A stretch of 64,000 bases of DNA. Source: Bradyrhizobium sp. CCGUVB1N3. Its GTDB lineage: Bacteria; Pseudomonadota; Alphaproteobacteria; Rhizobiales; Xanthobacteraceae. The DNA lies in NCBI RefSeq assembly GCF_024199925.1, contig NZ_JANADR010000001.1, positions 6,327,501 through 6,391,500 of the forward strand, written 5' to 3'. The position numbers and the translations under genes were made by a program. A model generated the notes under the pieces. That model searched no databases and had not been told where the DNA came from. It worked only from the letters and a program-made list of their open reading frames with translations. Shown here piece by piece: positions 1 through 7,730 of this stretch; position 1 is the stretch's first letter; every line of letters begins with the position of its first letter.

Positions 1-1
1 G

Positions 2-226
2 TTCCAGCCGAGCGAGCTGCGCGCCCCGGCCGGCAAGCCGATCACCGTCAAGGTCAAGAACAACACCGCCAAGGCGATGGAGTTCGAGAGCAAGACGCTG
101 AAGGTCGAGAAGGTCATTCCGTCGAAGGGCGAAGCCGTCGTCAACGTCCGTGCCCAGAAGGCCGGCCGCTACGAGTTCTTCGACGAGTTCAACGAGAAGG
201 CGCGCGGCAACCTCGTCGTCGAATAG
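2..226 (+). CDS. Cupredoxin-like domain protein, C-terminal part (partial at window edge)
   Basis: The reading frame is open from the left edge to a TAG at 224-226 and gives about 74 residues; the start lies outside the window. The visible part has the pattern of a cupredoxin_1/EfeO-like beta-sandwich: an N-terminal stretch predicting FxPSELRAPAGKP, a run of Val/Asn/Lys beta strands, then GRYEFFDEFN near the end. Such periplasmic proteins are often encoded just before FTR1-type iron permeases and are thought to bind or oxidise metal for uptake. The FTR1 gene follows after only 10 bases, which supports a shared operon and role. Metal ligands cannot be assigned from this fragment. Confidence 0.75.
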   Translation, partial: FQPSELRAPAGKPITVKVKNNTAKAMEFESKTLKVEKVIPSKGEAVVNVRAQKAGRYEFFDEFNEKARGNLVVE

Positions 227-236
227 GGCTTGGCTC

Positions 237-1067
237 GTGCTCGCCGCGCTCATCATCGTCTTCCGCGAGGTTTTCGAGGCCGGTCTGATCATCGGCATCG
301 TGCTCGCGGTGACGCGCTCGGTTAAGCATCGCAATCGCTGGATCGCCGGCGGCGTGCTGGCGGGCGTTCTGGGCGCATGCGTGGTCGCGGCGTTCGCGGG
401 TGCCCTGTCGCAGCTCTTCGAGGGCATGGGGCAGGAACTGTTCAACGCGGCGATTCTCGGCGTCGCTGTCATCATGCTGACCTGGCACAACGTCTGGATG
501 GCGCGGCACGGCAAGGAGATGGCGGGCGAACTGCGTGCCGTTGGTCAGGCGGTCGCCGAAGGCTCCAAATCGCTGCTGGCGCTCGCTGTGGTCGTCGGGG
601 TCGCGGTGCTGCGTGAAGGCAGCGAGGTGGCGCTGTTTCTCTATGGCGTTGCCGCATCCGATGGCGGCACGGCGATGAGCCTGTTTTCGGGCGGCCTGCT
701 CGGTCTCGTGCTCGGCGGCGCGGTGTGCCTCCTCACTTATTTCGGCCTCTTGCGGATTCCGCCGCGCGCGCTGTTTACGACCACGACGGTGCTCATCACC
801 CTGCTCGCGGCCGGCATGGCCGCGCAGGCGGTCTCGTTCCTCGAGCGTGCCAACTGGCTCACCGCGCTCGACACCGTGGTGTGGGACACGAGCTGGCTGC
901 TCTCCGAGGACAGCATTTTGGGCCGCACCCTGCACACGCTGATCGGCTACACCGACCAGCCGACCGGGATGCAGCTCGTGATCTACGCCGCCGTCGTCCT
1001 GGTCACGATCGCCCTGATGCGCCTGATCGGATCCGAGCCGCCCCGGCGCGCCGTCGCCGCAGGCTGA
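237..1067 (+). CDS. FTR1 family iron permease
   Basis: Predicted 276-residue polytopic inner-membrane protein of the FTR1/EfeU family, which imports iron. Two hallmark RExxE motifs are visible, REVFE at residues 10-14 in the first membrane segment and REGSE at about 126-130, as expected for the duplicated ferric-iron binding motif. About seven hydrophobic segments are present. The frame is open further upstream, but a GTG at 237 gives the N-terminus MLAALIIVFREVFEAG typical of the family, while earlier starts add a Ser/Arg-rich non-membrane leader overlapping the preceding gene. It lies 10 bases after the cupredoxin-like gene, suggesting one operon. Confidence 0.88.
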   Translation: MLAALIIVFREVFEAGLIIGIVLAVTRSVKHRNRWIAGGVLAGVLGACVVAAFAGALSQLFEGMGQELFNAAILGVAVIMLTWHNVWMARHGKEMAGELRAVGQAVAEGSKSLLALAVVVGVAVLREGSEVALFLYGVAASDGGTAMSLFSGGLLGLVLGGAVCLLTYFGLLRIPPRALFTTTTVLITLLAAGMAAQAVSFLERANWLTALDTVVWDTSWLLSEDSILGRTLHTLIGYTDQPTGMQLVIYAAVVLVTIALMRLIGSEPPRRAVAAG

Positions 1068-1098
1068 GCGGCCGTTACGCTACAACCATCCGCGGAGC

Positions 1099-1656
1099 TC
1101 ATCGTGCGACAATTCGCAGGAGCTCGTCGAGCGCGGCCTGCTGCTTGTCCGCCGGCAGCATCTGGTCCGAAAGCGCAAAGCCGAAGAACGCCCAGAACAG
1201 GATCTGCGCCCGGGGGCGGGCGACCTCCTCAGTGAGCCCGGCCTGCTTCAAAAGGCTCTCGATATAGTCGAGCCTGCGGCGATCGACCGCGACGACCGCG
1301 GCGCGCGCCCGCGCATCGTTGGCGGCCCAGCTCCGTACCGCCTTCTCCAGCACGAGCTTGCTGCCGAAGGTCAATTTCAGCAGCACCGCGAGCGGGTCCG
1401 CGCTCCTGCCCTCGTCCTCGTTCTCGCTCTTTGCCGCCTCGACGGCGGCGATGATCTGCTCGGTGGCGACTTCGCGCCAGCGGGAGAGGATGGCGGCATG
1501 GAATGCGGCGAGATCGGCAAAGTGCCAGTAGAAGCTGCCGCGGGAAACCCCCATCGCCTTCGCCAGCGGATCGGCTTTCAACGCCGTGAAACCACTTTTT
1601 GCCAGCGTCTTCAGGCCCAGATCGACCCAATCCTGCGCCGAGAGCTGATCGGCCAT
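1099..1656 (-). CDS. TetR/AcrR family transcriptional regulator
   Basis: A 185-residue regulator. Residues about 25-48 form a TetR helix-turn-helix, with the signature AKAMGVSRGSFYWHF. The remainder is helical and variable, as expected for a ligand-binding domain. The start at 1656 is preceded by a GGGAGG ribosome-binding site about nine bases upstream; the frame is open much further but that extension runs through the neighbouring gene. It is divergent from the membrane-protein gene at 1763, and two similar palindromes lie between them (1682-1701 and 1726-1745). The likely job is repression of itself and of the divergent membrane protein/thioesterase/SDR operon. The ligand is unknown. Confidence 0.9.
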   Translation of the reverse strand: MADQLSAQDWVDLGLKTLAKSGFTALKADPLAKAMGVSRGSFYWHFADLAAFHAAILSRWREVATEQIIAAVEAAKSENEDEGRSADPLAVLLKLTFGSKLVLEKAVRSWAANDARARAAVVAVDRRRLDYIESLLKQAGLTEEVARPRAQILFWAFFGFALSDQMLPADKQQAALDELLRIVAR

Positions 1657-1681
1657 CGGTTCCCACCTCCCATGTTGCCGC

Positions 1682-1701
1682 ACCATACACAACTGTATTG
1701 A
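1682..1701. promoter_or_regulatory. Putative TetR operator, degenerate copy
   Basis: ACCATACACAACTGTATTGA matches the perfect palindrome at 1726-1745 at 16 of 20 positions. It sits 26 bases upstream of the TetR start codon. The start-to-start distance to the other copy is 44 bp, about four helical turns, so the two sites would lie on the same DNA face. Binding by the adjacent TetR protein is inferred. Confidence 0.6.
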
Positions 1702-1725
1702 CAGGCGCCAGCGGTGCTCTCTATA

Positions 1726-1745
1726 ACCATACAGTACTGTATGGT
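1726..1745. promoter_or_regulatory. Putative TetR operator, perfect 20-bp palindrome
   Basis: ACCATACAGTACTGTATGGT is identical to its own reverse complement. It lies in the divergent gap between the tetR gene and the membrane-protein gene, 17 bases before the ATG at 1763. Length and symmetry fit operators bound by TetR dimers. A degenerate second copy is present at 1682-1701. Confidence 0.75.
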
Positions 1746-1762
1746 CAGCGATGGAGGTGCCA

Positions 1763-2113
1763 ATGCGCGACCTACTTCTGCAAGCAGCGGGCGTCATCGC
1801 GATCCTGGTCACAATTGGCCATGCCGTGCTCGGCGAGACCCAGGTCTTTGCCCGTGCCACGATCGAGCCGCCGCGGCTGCGAACGCTCATCTGCCTGGTC
1901 TGGCAGGCCGGCACGGTGGCGTGGCTTGCCGGCGGCGTGCTCCTGATTGCCGCGCCCCGGATGGAATCGGACGCCGCGCGGCATTGGATCATCGCTACAC
2001 TCGCAGTGGTGTTCGGCTTTGCCGCTATCGCCAATGCGTGGGCGACGCGGACCGTGCACCCCGGCTGGATCGGGATGAGCGCCGTGGTGGCGCTGGCGGT
2101 CGCCGGTTACTAG
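1763..2113 (+). CDS. Small integral membrane protein, function unknown
   Basis: A 116-residue protein with about four hydrophobic segments (near residues 3-20, 42-63, 75-93 and 100-115) and short polar loops, so probably an inner-membrane protein. I do not recognise a named family. An ATG at 1751 is also in frame, but GGAGG at 1753-1757 would then be inside the gene; the ATG at 1763 sits five bases after it and is preferred. It is first in a rightward operon with the thioesterase and SDR genes, next to the double TetR operator, so it is probably derepressed when the TetR ligand is present. Confidence 0.75.
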   Translation: MRDLLLQAAGVIAILVTIGHAVLGETQVFARATIEPPRLRTLICLVWQAGTVAWLAGGVLLIAAPRMESDAARHWIIATLAVVFGFAAIANAWATRTVHPGWIGMSAVVALAVAGY

Positions 2114-2123
2114 CGGGGTCGCG

Positions 2124-2582
2124 ATGGAGCAGCGCGACCATTCCGACGCCGGCTTTGATCTCTGGCATCTCGCCGCCATCAATGCCTGGGCCAATTTCAA
2201 TCTGTGCGCAGGCTTTGAAGTGGTTGCGGCCGCAAACGGTGAAGCTGAAATCCGCATGAAGTGGAACGACAGCTTCACGCAATATTCCGGACATCTCCAC
2301 GCCGGCATGATCGCGGCGCTCCTCGACACGGCCTGCGGGTTCGCCGCGGCGACCGAGGTCGGTTCGGTGACCGCATCGCACTTCTCCATGAACTGCCTGA
2401 GGCCGGCGGTGGGCAGCGCTCTCGTTGCCAAGGGCAGAATGCTGCGCGCCGGGAGCAGGCAGATCTTTGCCCGGGCGGAACTCTTTACCGAGGACAGGCT
2501 TGGAAATATTTCCCTGGTCGCAACCGGCGAAACCATTCTCGTTCCCTTCCGTGACCAAGACGGTGACCGAGATGAGGAGTGA
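2124..2582 (+). CDS. PaaI family (hotdog-fold) thioesterase
   Basis: A 152-residue protein whose centre carries the hotdog-fold signature GHLHAGMIAALLDT (residues 56-69), the active-site loop and central helix of PaaI-type acyl-CoA thioesterases. The downstream beta strands SVTASHFSMNCLRP also fit. PaaI enzymes hydrolyse acyl- or aryl-CoA thioesters in the cytoplasm, often to clear dead-end intermediates; the substrate here is not deducible. It lies 10 bases after the membrane-protein gene and three bases before the SDR gene, so all three are probably cotranscribed under the TetR regulator. Confidence 0.85.
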   Translation: MEQRDHSDAGFDLWHLAAINAWANFNLCAGFEVVAAANGEAEIRMKWNDSFTQYSGHLHAGMIAALLDTACGFAAATEVGSVTASHFSMNCLRPAVGSALVAKGRMLRAGSRQIFARAELFTEDRLGNISLVATGETILVPFRDQDGDRDEE

Positions 2583-2585
2583 CAC

Positions 2586-3398
2586 ATGCCATTGACGCTC
2601 GTTACCGGCGGCACGGGGCATTTGGGCCAGGACATCGTCGATCGCCTCGTCTCCTGCGGGCATCGCGTCCGCGTTCTTGCAAGAACGCCGGGCTCCCGAT
2701 CAGACGTCGAATGGGCGGTCGGCGATCTCGTAACAGGCGCCGGCTTGAGGGAGGCGCTGCAAGGTGTCGACACCGTCATCAATGCAGCGACCCACTCGCC
2801 GATCGCGCGCCGCGGCGGCTTCAGGCCGGTGGATTTCTTCCGCTCTCCCTCCGCCGTCGACGTCGAGGGCACCGAGCGGCTTCTGTCGGTGTCGCGCGAC
2901 CAATCGATCCGGCACTTTCTCCACGTCTCGATCGTCGGCCTCGACGAGGCGACGTTGCCCTATGCCCGCGTCAAGCTCGCCGGCGAAAAGCTCGTCCGCA
3001 GTTCCACGCTGTCATGGTCCGTCGTTCGCGCAATGCCGTTCTATTACCTGCTCGACAAGCTGCTCGCCCGCCAGGCCTGGCTTCCGGCCTGGCCCATGCC
3101 GACGACGGTGTTCAATCCGGTCGATACGTCTGATGTCGCCGACTACGTCGTGACCTGTGCCTTCGATGGTGCGCGTGGAGCGCGAGCGGAGATCGGCGGT
3201 CCCGAAGGCCTCAGCCTTGCCGAGTTCGCGCGCCAGTATCAGCACGCGCGTGGTCTCCACCGGAAGATCCTGCCGATATCATTGTCGCAAGCGCGAGCCC
3301 GCGGCATGGGATTTGTCGTCAGCCAGGGCGTGCGCGGCAAATTGTCCTGGGCGGATTGGCTGCGCCGGCAATATCCGGACGTCCGCCGCGCGGCTTGA
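2586..3398 (+). CDS. SDR family / NmrA-like NAD(P)-binding oxidoreductase
   Basis: A 270-residue atypical short-chain dehydrogenase. The N-terminal Rossmann motif GGTGHLG (residues 8-14) is followed by an arginine-rich strand end (VRVLART) typical of NADPH preference. It lacks a clear YxxxK catalytic pair where a classical SDR would have one, so it resembles NmrA/NAD(P)H-binding proteins, which may sense cofactor or act as reductases. AGGAG lies just upstream of the ATG, only three bases after the thioesterase stop. It ends 10 bases from the convergent Lon-like gene, with no room for a separate terminator. Confidence 0.85.
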   Translation: MPLTLVTGGTGHLGQDIVDRLVSCGHRVRVLARTPGSRSDVEWAVGDLVTGAGLREALQGVDTVINAATHSPIARRGGFRPVDFFRSPSAVDVEGTERLLSVSRDQSIRHFLHVSIVGLDEATLPYARVKLAGEKLVRSSTLSWSVVRAMPFYYLLDKLLARQAWLPAWPMPTTVFNPVDTSDVADYVVTCAFDGARGARAEIGGPEGLSLAEFARQYQHARGLHRKILPISLSQARARGMGFVVSQGVRGKLSWADWLRRQYPDVRRAA

Positions 3399-3408
3399 TG
3401 CTAGGTCT

Positions 3409-4086
3409 CTACTGCAGCGGCGGATCGCCGCTCGTGCGCTTCTTGGCGAGATCCATCTCGGTGACGGCGATCAGGATTTCGGCGCGGGTCTTGAGGTCGG
3501 GCGCTTCCAGCATCGCCTGCTTTTCCGCCGGACCATAGGGCGACATCATCGCCAGCGCATTGACCAGCGCCTCGTTGGGCGCGCTCTCGACGCCTTCCCA
3601 ATCGACCTTGAGGTTGTTGGCCTTCAGGAAGTCGGCCAGCGCCACCAGGAGCGCCTCGCGGTCGACCGCGTCCTCGCCCTTGCGGGCGGTGAAATCATCG
3701 GTGAAGGCGAAGAAGTTCACCTTGCACTGTCGGTAGGATGTCAGCACCTCGAGCTCCTGGACCACCTTGAAGCGCGCAATCCCGGTGAGCTCGAGGATGT
3801 AGCGGCCGTCGCCGGACTCGGCGAGCTGGGTGATGCGGCCGACGCAGCCGACATTGAATAGCGCCGGCTTGTCGGAATTCTTCGGCGAATGCGCGACATC
3901 CGGCTGGATCATTCCGATCAGCCGATGGCCGTCGCGAAGCGAGTCGTCGACCATCGACAGATAACGCGGCTCGAAGATGTTGAGCGGCATCTGCCCGCGC
4001 GGCAGGAGCAGCGCGCCGGGCAGCGGAAACACCGGGATGATCTCGGGAAGGTCGCCGGGCCCGCGATATTCGATGTTGATCGGCAT
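3409..4086 (-). CDS. LON peptidase substrate-binding (Lon N-terminal) domain protein
   Basis: A 225-residue protein consisting almost entirely of the N-terminal domain of Lon proteases. The start has the family pattern IPVFPLPGALLLPRGQMPLNIFEPRY (pattern shown in pieces: IPVFPLPG, then LNIFEPRY, residues about 17-44), followed by the GHRLIGMIQ strand. It has no ATPase or protease domain. Stand-alone proteins of this type are common in alphaproteobacteria; a role in substrate recognition or proteostasis is assumed but not established. It is downstream of the thioredoxin-TPR gene on the same strand, separated by a palindromic repeat. Confidence 0.88.
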   Translation of the reverse strand: MPINIEYRGPGDLPEIIPVFPLPGALLLPRGQMPLNIFEPRYLSMVDDSLRDGHRLIGMIQPDVAHSPKNSDKPALFNVGCVGRITQLAESGDGRYILELTGIARFKVVQELEVLTSYRQCKVNFFAFTDDFTARKGEDAVDREALLVALADFLKANNLKVDWEGVESAPNEALVNALAMMSPYGPAEKQAMLEAPDLKTRAEILIAVTEMDLAKKRTSGDPPLQ

Positions 4087-4122
4087 ACCCCGTCCCCGCT
4101 GACTTGATGGTGCTTAGTCCCT

Positions 4123-4217
4123 AGAGCATGATCCGGAAAAGTGCGAAGCGGTTTTCCGAAAAGATCATGCTCGAACAATAACCTAAAGCGCGATGACGAT
4201 TCATCATCGCGCTTTAG
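4123..4217. repeat. Dispersed palindromic repeat, family E copy 1
   Basis: Two adjacent hairpins. The first has arms GAGCATGATC and GATCATGCTC around a loop with GGAAAAGTGCGAAGCGG. The second has perfect 15-bp arms, CCTAAAGCGCGATGA and its complement. A close copy lies at 52139-52240. The right end overlaps the thioredoxin gene: its TAA stop (complement of 4214-4216) is made by repeat sequence, so the second hairpin could also stabilise or terminate that transcript. Confidence 0.85.
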
Positions 4218-5137
4218 GAAAACAGGATCGTCGACAGCCGCTTGCGTCCCTCGACGGTCGCATCATCCGCGCCGCCCCAGGCCTCGAAGAACTGGATGAG
4301 CTGCTTGCGTGCGCCATCCTCGTTCCATTTACGGTCGCGCCTGACGATCTCGAGCAGCTGGTCGGTCGCGGCCGCCCGGTTGCCTTGCGCATTGAGCGCG
4401 GTCGCGAGGTCGAACCGCGCCTGATGATCGAGCGGGTTTGCAGCGACCTTCTGTTCCAGTTCAGTGACCGGTCCGAGCGATTCCGCCTGCTCGGCGAGAT
4501 CGATCGCGGCCTGCACCGCCTTCACCGCGGCCTCGCCCTGCTTGGACTCCGGCACCATGGCGAGCGTCTGCTTGGCCTGCTCGATGGCGCCCGAGGTGAC
4601 GTAGCATTTTGCGAGGCCCGCGAGCGCGGCGATGTTGGTCGCATCGTGCGACAGCGCCTCGGCATAGATCTGCGCGGCGGCCTCGACGTCGCCCTCAGTG
4701 AGCACGGCGTCTGCTTCCTTCACGATCTCTGCGACATTGACCTCGCCCGGCGCGGTCACGCCCTTGGTCAGGCGCTCGATGAAGGCGTTGACCTGGCTCT
4801 CGGGCACCGCGCCCATGAAGCCGTCGGCCGGCTGGCCGTTGACGAAGGCGATCACGGCCGGGATCGACTGGATGCCCATCTGGCCCGGAATCGCCGGATG
4901 CTGGTCGATGTTCATCTTGACCAGCTTGACCTTGCCCTTGGCCGCCTTGACGGCCTTTTCCAGCACCGGGGTCAGCTGTTTGCATGGGCCGCACCACTCG
5001 GCCCAGAAGTCGATCAGCACCGGCTGGCGCTTCGATTCCTCGATGACGTCCTTCACGAAGGTCTGGGTGGTCGTGTCCTTGATCAGATCGGGCGCAGCCT
5101 GGCCCGCCGCTCCGTTGCCCTGGTCAATGATCGTCAC
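4214..5137 (-). CDS. trxA: Thioredoxin domain protein with TPR-like C-terminus (YbbN/CnoX type)
   Basis: A 307-residue protein. Residues about 20-130 form a thioredoxin fold with an intact WCGPC active site (48-52) and the cis-proline region SIPAV. Residues about 140-300 are helical repeats of the kind in YbbN/CnoX, so it is longer than plain thioredoxin (about 105 residues). The YbbN/CnoX family acts as a chaperone-redoxin in the cytoplasm; the WCGPC motif suggests active disulfide exchange. The start is GTG at 5137 with AGGGA just upstream. Such proteins are commonly annotated as TrxA in Bradyrhizobium. The stop codon falls inside a dispersed repeat. Confidence 0.9.
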   Translation of the reverse strand: MTIIDQGNGAAGQAAPDLIKDTTTQTFVKDVIEESKRQPVLIDFWAEWCGPCKQLTPVLEKAVKAAKGKVKLVKMNIDQHPAIPGQMGIQSIPAVIAFVNGQPADGFMGAVPESQVNAFIERLTKGVTAPGEVNVAEIVKEADAVLTEGDVEAAAQIYAEALSHDATNIAALAGLAKCYVTSGAIEQAKQTLAMVPESKQGEAAVKAVQAAIDLAEQAESLGPVTELEQKVAANPLDHQARFDLATALNAQGNRAAATDQLLEIVRRDRKWNEDGARKQLIQFFEAWGGADDATVEGRKRLSTILFS

Positions 5138-5412
5138 GGGAGTCCCTCATCTGATATCCGGAAAGGCGGCTCTTTAGCACGACGCCGTCTTATATGCTGC
5201 TGTCCCGGCTCCTAAATTGGGCCGGGACGGCCGAATTTCAATCCATGGCCACTGATTCGGTGGTTCCCAGGCGTTTCGGGACGCTTTCGACCCGATTCGA
5301 GCCCATATGGGGTGCCCGAAAGCGAATTGATGCCGCCGGTAGCTGTTGCATTCGTCGCCCGCTTTTGGCATACGACAGCCGTTGCCGGCGCGTCACGCGA
5401 CCGACACAGGAC

Positions 5413-5487
<75 letters not shown>

Positions 5488-5670
5488 ATTTTCTCTCTTG
5501 GCAGATTTCGGGGTGCTAGAGGTCGGTGGAGCCGAGCCTCCGATCAAGCCATCCCGCGAACACCATGGGTGCGCGGACTGCCTGAACGACCCTTCGTTGA
5601 AGATTGTGCGCACCGACGTCCGGCTTTTCGTCCCCGCCGCGACGGCGGCACGCGGCGTCGTAGGGCTCTC

Positions 5671-6069
5671 TCACGAGTTCATGGCAAGAGTCGATTGTGG
5701 GTCCGGCACAGGATGCGACGGTTTCTGTCGTTGAAAGAGATCCATGTGCTCGGTGCCCCACGTCCCCAATGCTCGAATAATCGGCTCAAGGGTCCGGCCG
5801 AGGTCCGACAGGCTGTACTCCACCTTCGGCGGCACCTGCGCATAGACCGTCCGGATCACCAGCCCGTCGATCTCGAGATCACGGAGTTGGTGCGTGAGGA
5901 TGCGAGGCGTCAAGGCAGGAACCAGCCGGCGAATTTCATTGAACCGTGCAGTCCCCTTCAGCAGGTGATGCAGGATCACGCACTTCCATTTGCCATCGAT
6001 GAGGCTGATCGCAGCCTCCACGGCGCAACCCGGATTGCAGTCGAACCGGGAATGCCGGCGCTTCGCCAT
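5671..6069 (-). CDS. HxlR family transcriptional regulator
   Basis: A 132-residue winged-helix regulator. It has the HxlR pattern: an N-terminal Cys-containing segment (FDCNPGCAVEAAISLIDGKW), helix-turn-helix ARFNEIRRLVPALTPRILTHQLRDLE, and the wing VPPKVEYSLSDLG. The start at 6069 follows AAAGGA about 10 bases upstream; an ATG at 6099 is possible but less well placed. HxlR proteins often sense electrophiles or redox state through conserved cysteines. It is divergent from the oxidoreductase at 6165, with a direct repeat in the shared promoter region, so it probably controls that cluster and itself. Confidence 0.9.
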   Translation of the reverse strand: MAKRRHSRFDCNPGCAVEAAISLIDGKWKCVILHHLLKGTARFNEIRRLVPALTPRILTHQLRDLEIDGLVIRTVYAQVPPKVEYSLSDLGRTLEPIIRALGTWGTEHMDLFQRQKPSHPVPDPQSTLAMNS

Positions 6070-6092
6070 GGGTAGTATCCTTTCTGTCACTA

Positions 6093-6109
6093 TGTGCAAC
6101 GCTTGTGCA
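6093..6109. promoter_or_regulatory. Direct repeat in HxlR/oxidoreductase divergent promoter
   Basis: TGTGCA occurs at 6093-6098 and again at 6104-6109, spaced by 11 bases, about one helical turn. It lies in the 95-bp gap between the divergent HxlR regulator and the oxidoreductase gene. It may be an HxlR binding site; this is inferred from position and spacing only. Confidence 0.35.
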
Positions 6110-6164
6110 TATGACGTAGGCTGACCCTATGCGCTAATCAGGGCTCCAACAAGGAGATCTACCG

Positions 6165-7190
6165 ATGCGTGCAATTGGCTATCAAAGACCCTCGCCGATA
6201 ACCGACGAAGCCTCCCTCGTTGACATCGAATTGCCCAAGCCTGCACCCGATGGGCATGACATTCTGGTCGAGGTGAAGGCCGTCTCCGTCAATCCCGTGG
6301 ACTACAAGGTCCGTCGCAGTACGCCACCGCAAGGGACGGACTGGAAGGTTCTCGGCTGGGATGCTGCAGGTATCGTCCGAGCCGTCGGCAAGGACGTGAC
6401 GCTTTTCAAACCGCACGACCATGTTTTTTACGCCGGCTCGATTATCCGGCCCGGCAGCAATGCCGAGTTTCACCTTGTCGATGAACGAATCGTCGGTCCC
6501 AAGCCCAAAACGGTGGACTGGGCTGAAGCCGCGGCTCTGCCGTTGACGGCGATCACGGCCTGGGAAGCTCTCTTTGACCGGCTCGACGTGAAGAAGATGG
6601 TCCGGGGGGCTGCTCCCGCCATTCTGATCGTCGGCGGTGCGGGCGGCGTTGGCTCGATCGCCGTCCAGATCGCCCGTCAGCTCACCGATCTGACCGTCAT
6701 TGCGACCGCCTCTCGACCCGAGACGCGCGAATGGGTCGAGCACCTCGGCGCGCACTACGTGATTGATCATTCGAAGCCGCTTGCAGCGGAATTCGCGACG
6801 CTCGGCATCGGCGCGCCGGCGTTCGTGTTTTCCACGACGCAGACCGGGCAGCACGTCAAGGAGATTGCGGACCTGATCGCGCCACAGGGTCGCTTCGGAT
6901 TGATCGACGATCCCGGTGCGTTCGACATCATGCTGTTCAAGCGCAAGTCGGTGTCGATCCACCACGAACTCATGTTCACTCGACCGATCTACGGCACGCC
7001 AGACCTGGCGGAGCAGGGCCTGCTGCTGAAGGACGTATCGCGTCTGGTTGACGAGGGCCGCCTGAGGACCACGCTCACCAAGCGCCTCTCGCCAATCAAC
7101 GCGGCAAACCTGAAGACCGCCCATGCCTTGCTGGAAAGCGGCTCCGCCCGCGGCAAGATCGTGCTCGAGGGCTTTGCCATCCAAGGCTGA
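6165..7190 (+). CDS. MDR-family NADPH:quinone reductase-like oxidoreductase
   Basis: A 341-residue medium-chain dehydrogenase/reductase. Residues 1-120 form the GroES-like domain (VKAVSVNPVDYKVR, LGWDAAGIV). The nucleotide-binding domain has GGAGGVGSIAVQIAR near residue 155. The GHE motif and cysteines that bind zinc in alcohol dehydrogenases are absent, so it belongs with zinc-independent quinone reductases. It probably reduces quinones or enones with NADPH in the cytoplasm. It is divergent from an HxlR regulator, an arrangement typical of electrophile-responsive detoxification genes, and is followed by GlcG/HbpS-like and SDR genes on the same strand. AAGGAGAT precedes the ATG. Confidence 0.9.
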   Translation: MRAIGYQRPSPITDEASLVDIELPKPAPDGHDILVEVKAVSVNPVDYKVRRSTPPQGTDWKVLGWDAAGIVRAVGKDVTLFKPHDHVFYAGSIIRPGSNAEFHLVDERIVGPKPKTVDWAEAAALPLTAITAWEALFDRLDVKKMVRGAAPAILIVGGAGGVGSIAVQIARQLTDLTVIATASRPETREWVEHLGAHYVIDHSKPLAAEFATLGIGAPAFVFSTTQTGQHVKEIADLIAPQGRFGLIDDPGAFDIMLFKRKSVSIHHELMFTRPIYGTPDLAEQGLLLKDVSRLVDEGRLRTTLTKRLSPINAANLKTAHALLESGSARGKIVLEGFAIQG

Positions 7191-7270
7191 CCAACAAAGG
7201 CTGACGAATCCCGGGGCTGACCAACCCCAAGGCGGAAGCCATCATCCCTGCCCCCGCGAAGGAGAACAGC

Positions 7271-7720
7271 ATGAGCAACACCACGCCATCCCAGAAATCG
7301 ATCGCGATGGCTTCGATCAATCGTGACGCGGCCGTGGCCCTGATCGACGCATCGATCGCCGCTGCCAAGGCAATCGGCATCGACGCAGCCGTCGCGGTGA
7401 TCGACGCGACCGGAAACCTCCGGGCCTTCGAGCGGACCGACGGCGCGCCGTTTCTCACCGTCGATGTCGCCATAGATAAGGCATGGACCGCTTCATCCTT
7501 CGGCTTTCCGACGCATGTCTGGAACGATTATGTGACCAAAGACCCGAAGGTCGCCCCGCTTGCGTATCGACCCCGGATGGTTGCCGTCGGGGGCGGATAT
7601 CCTATCATCGAGAATGGCAAGCTGATCGGCGGCGTCGGCATTTCCGGCGGCACCTATCAGCAGGATCAGGACGCATGCGTAGCGGCGCTGGAGAAGCTGG
7701 GTTTCGAGGTTCCCGCTTGA
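7271..7720 (+). CDS. GlcG/HbpS family heme-binding-like protein
   Basis: A 149-residue protein with the GlcG/HbpS (DUF336) pattern: ALIDASIAAAKAIG near residue 25, VAVIDATGNLRAFERTDGA, and the C-terminal GGYPIIENGKLIGGVGISGG glycine-rich segment (cited in parts). Family members bind haem or flavin-like ligands, or assist oxidative enzymes; the role here is unknown. AAGGAG precedes the ATG. It sits 80 bases after the quinone-reductase gene and 10 before the SDR gene, so it probably shares their HxlR-controlled transcript. Confidence 0.88.
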   Translation: MSNTTPSQKSIAMASINRDAAVALIDASIAAAKAIGIDAAVAVIDATGNLRAFERTDGAPFLTVDVAIDKAWTASSFGFPTHVWNDYVTKDPKVAPLAYRPRMVAVGGGYPIIENGKLIGGVGISGGTYQQDQDACVAALEKLGFEVPA

Positions 7721-7730
7721 TGGACGTGCA

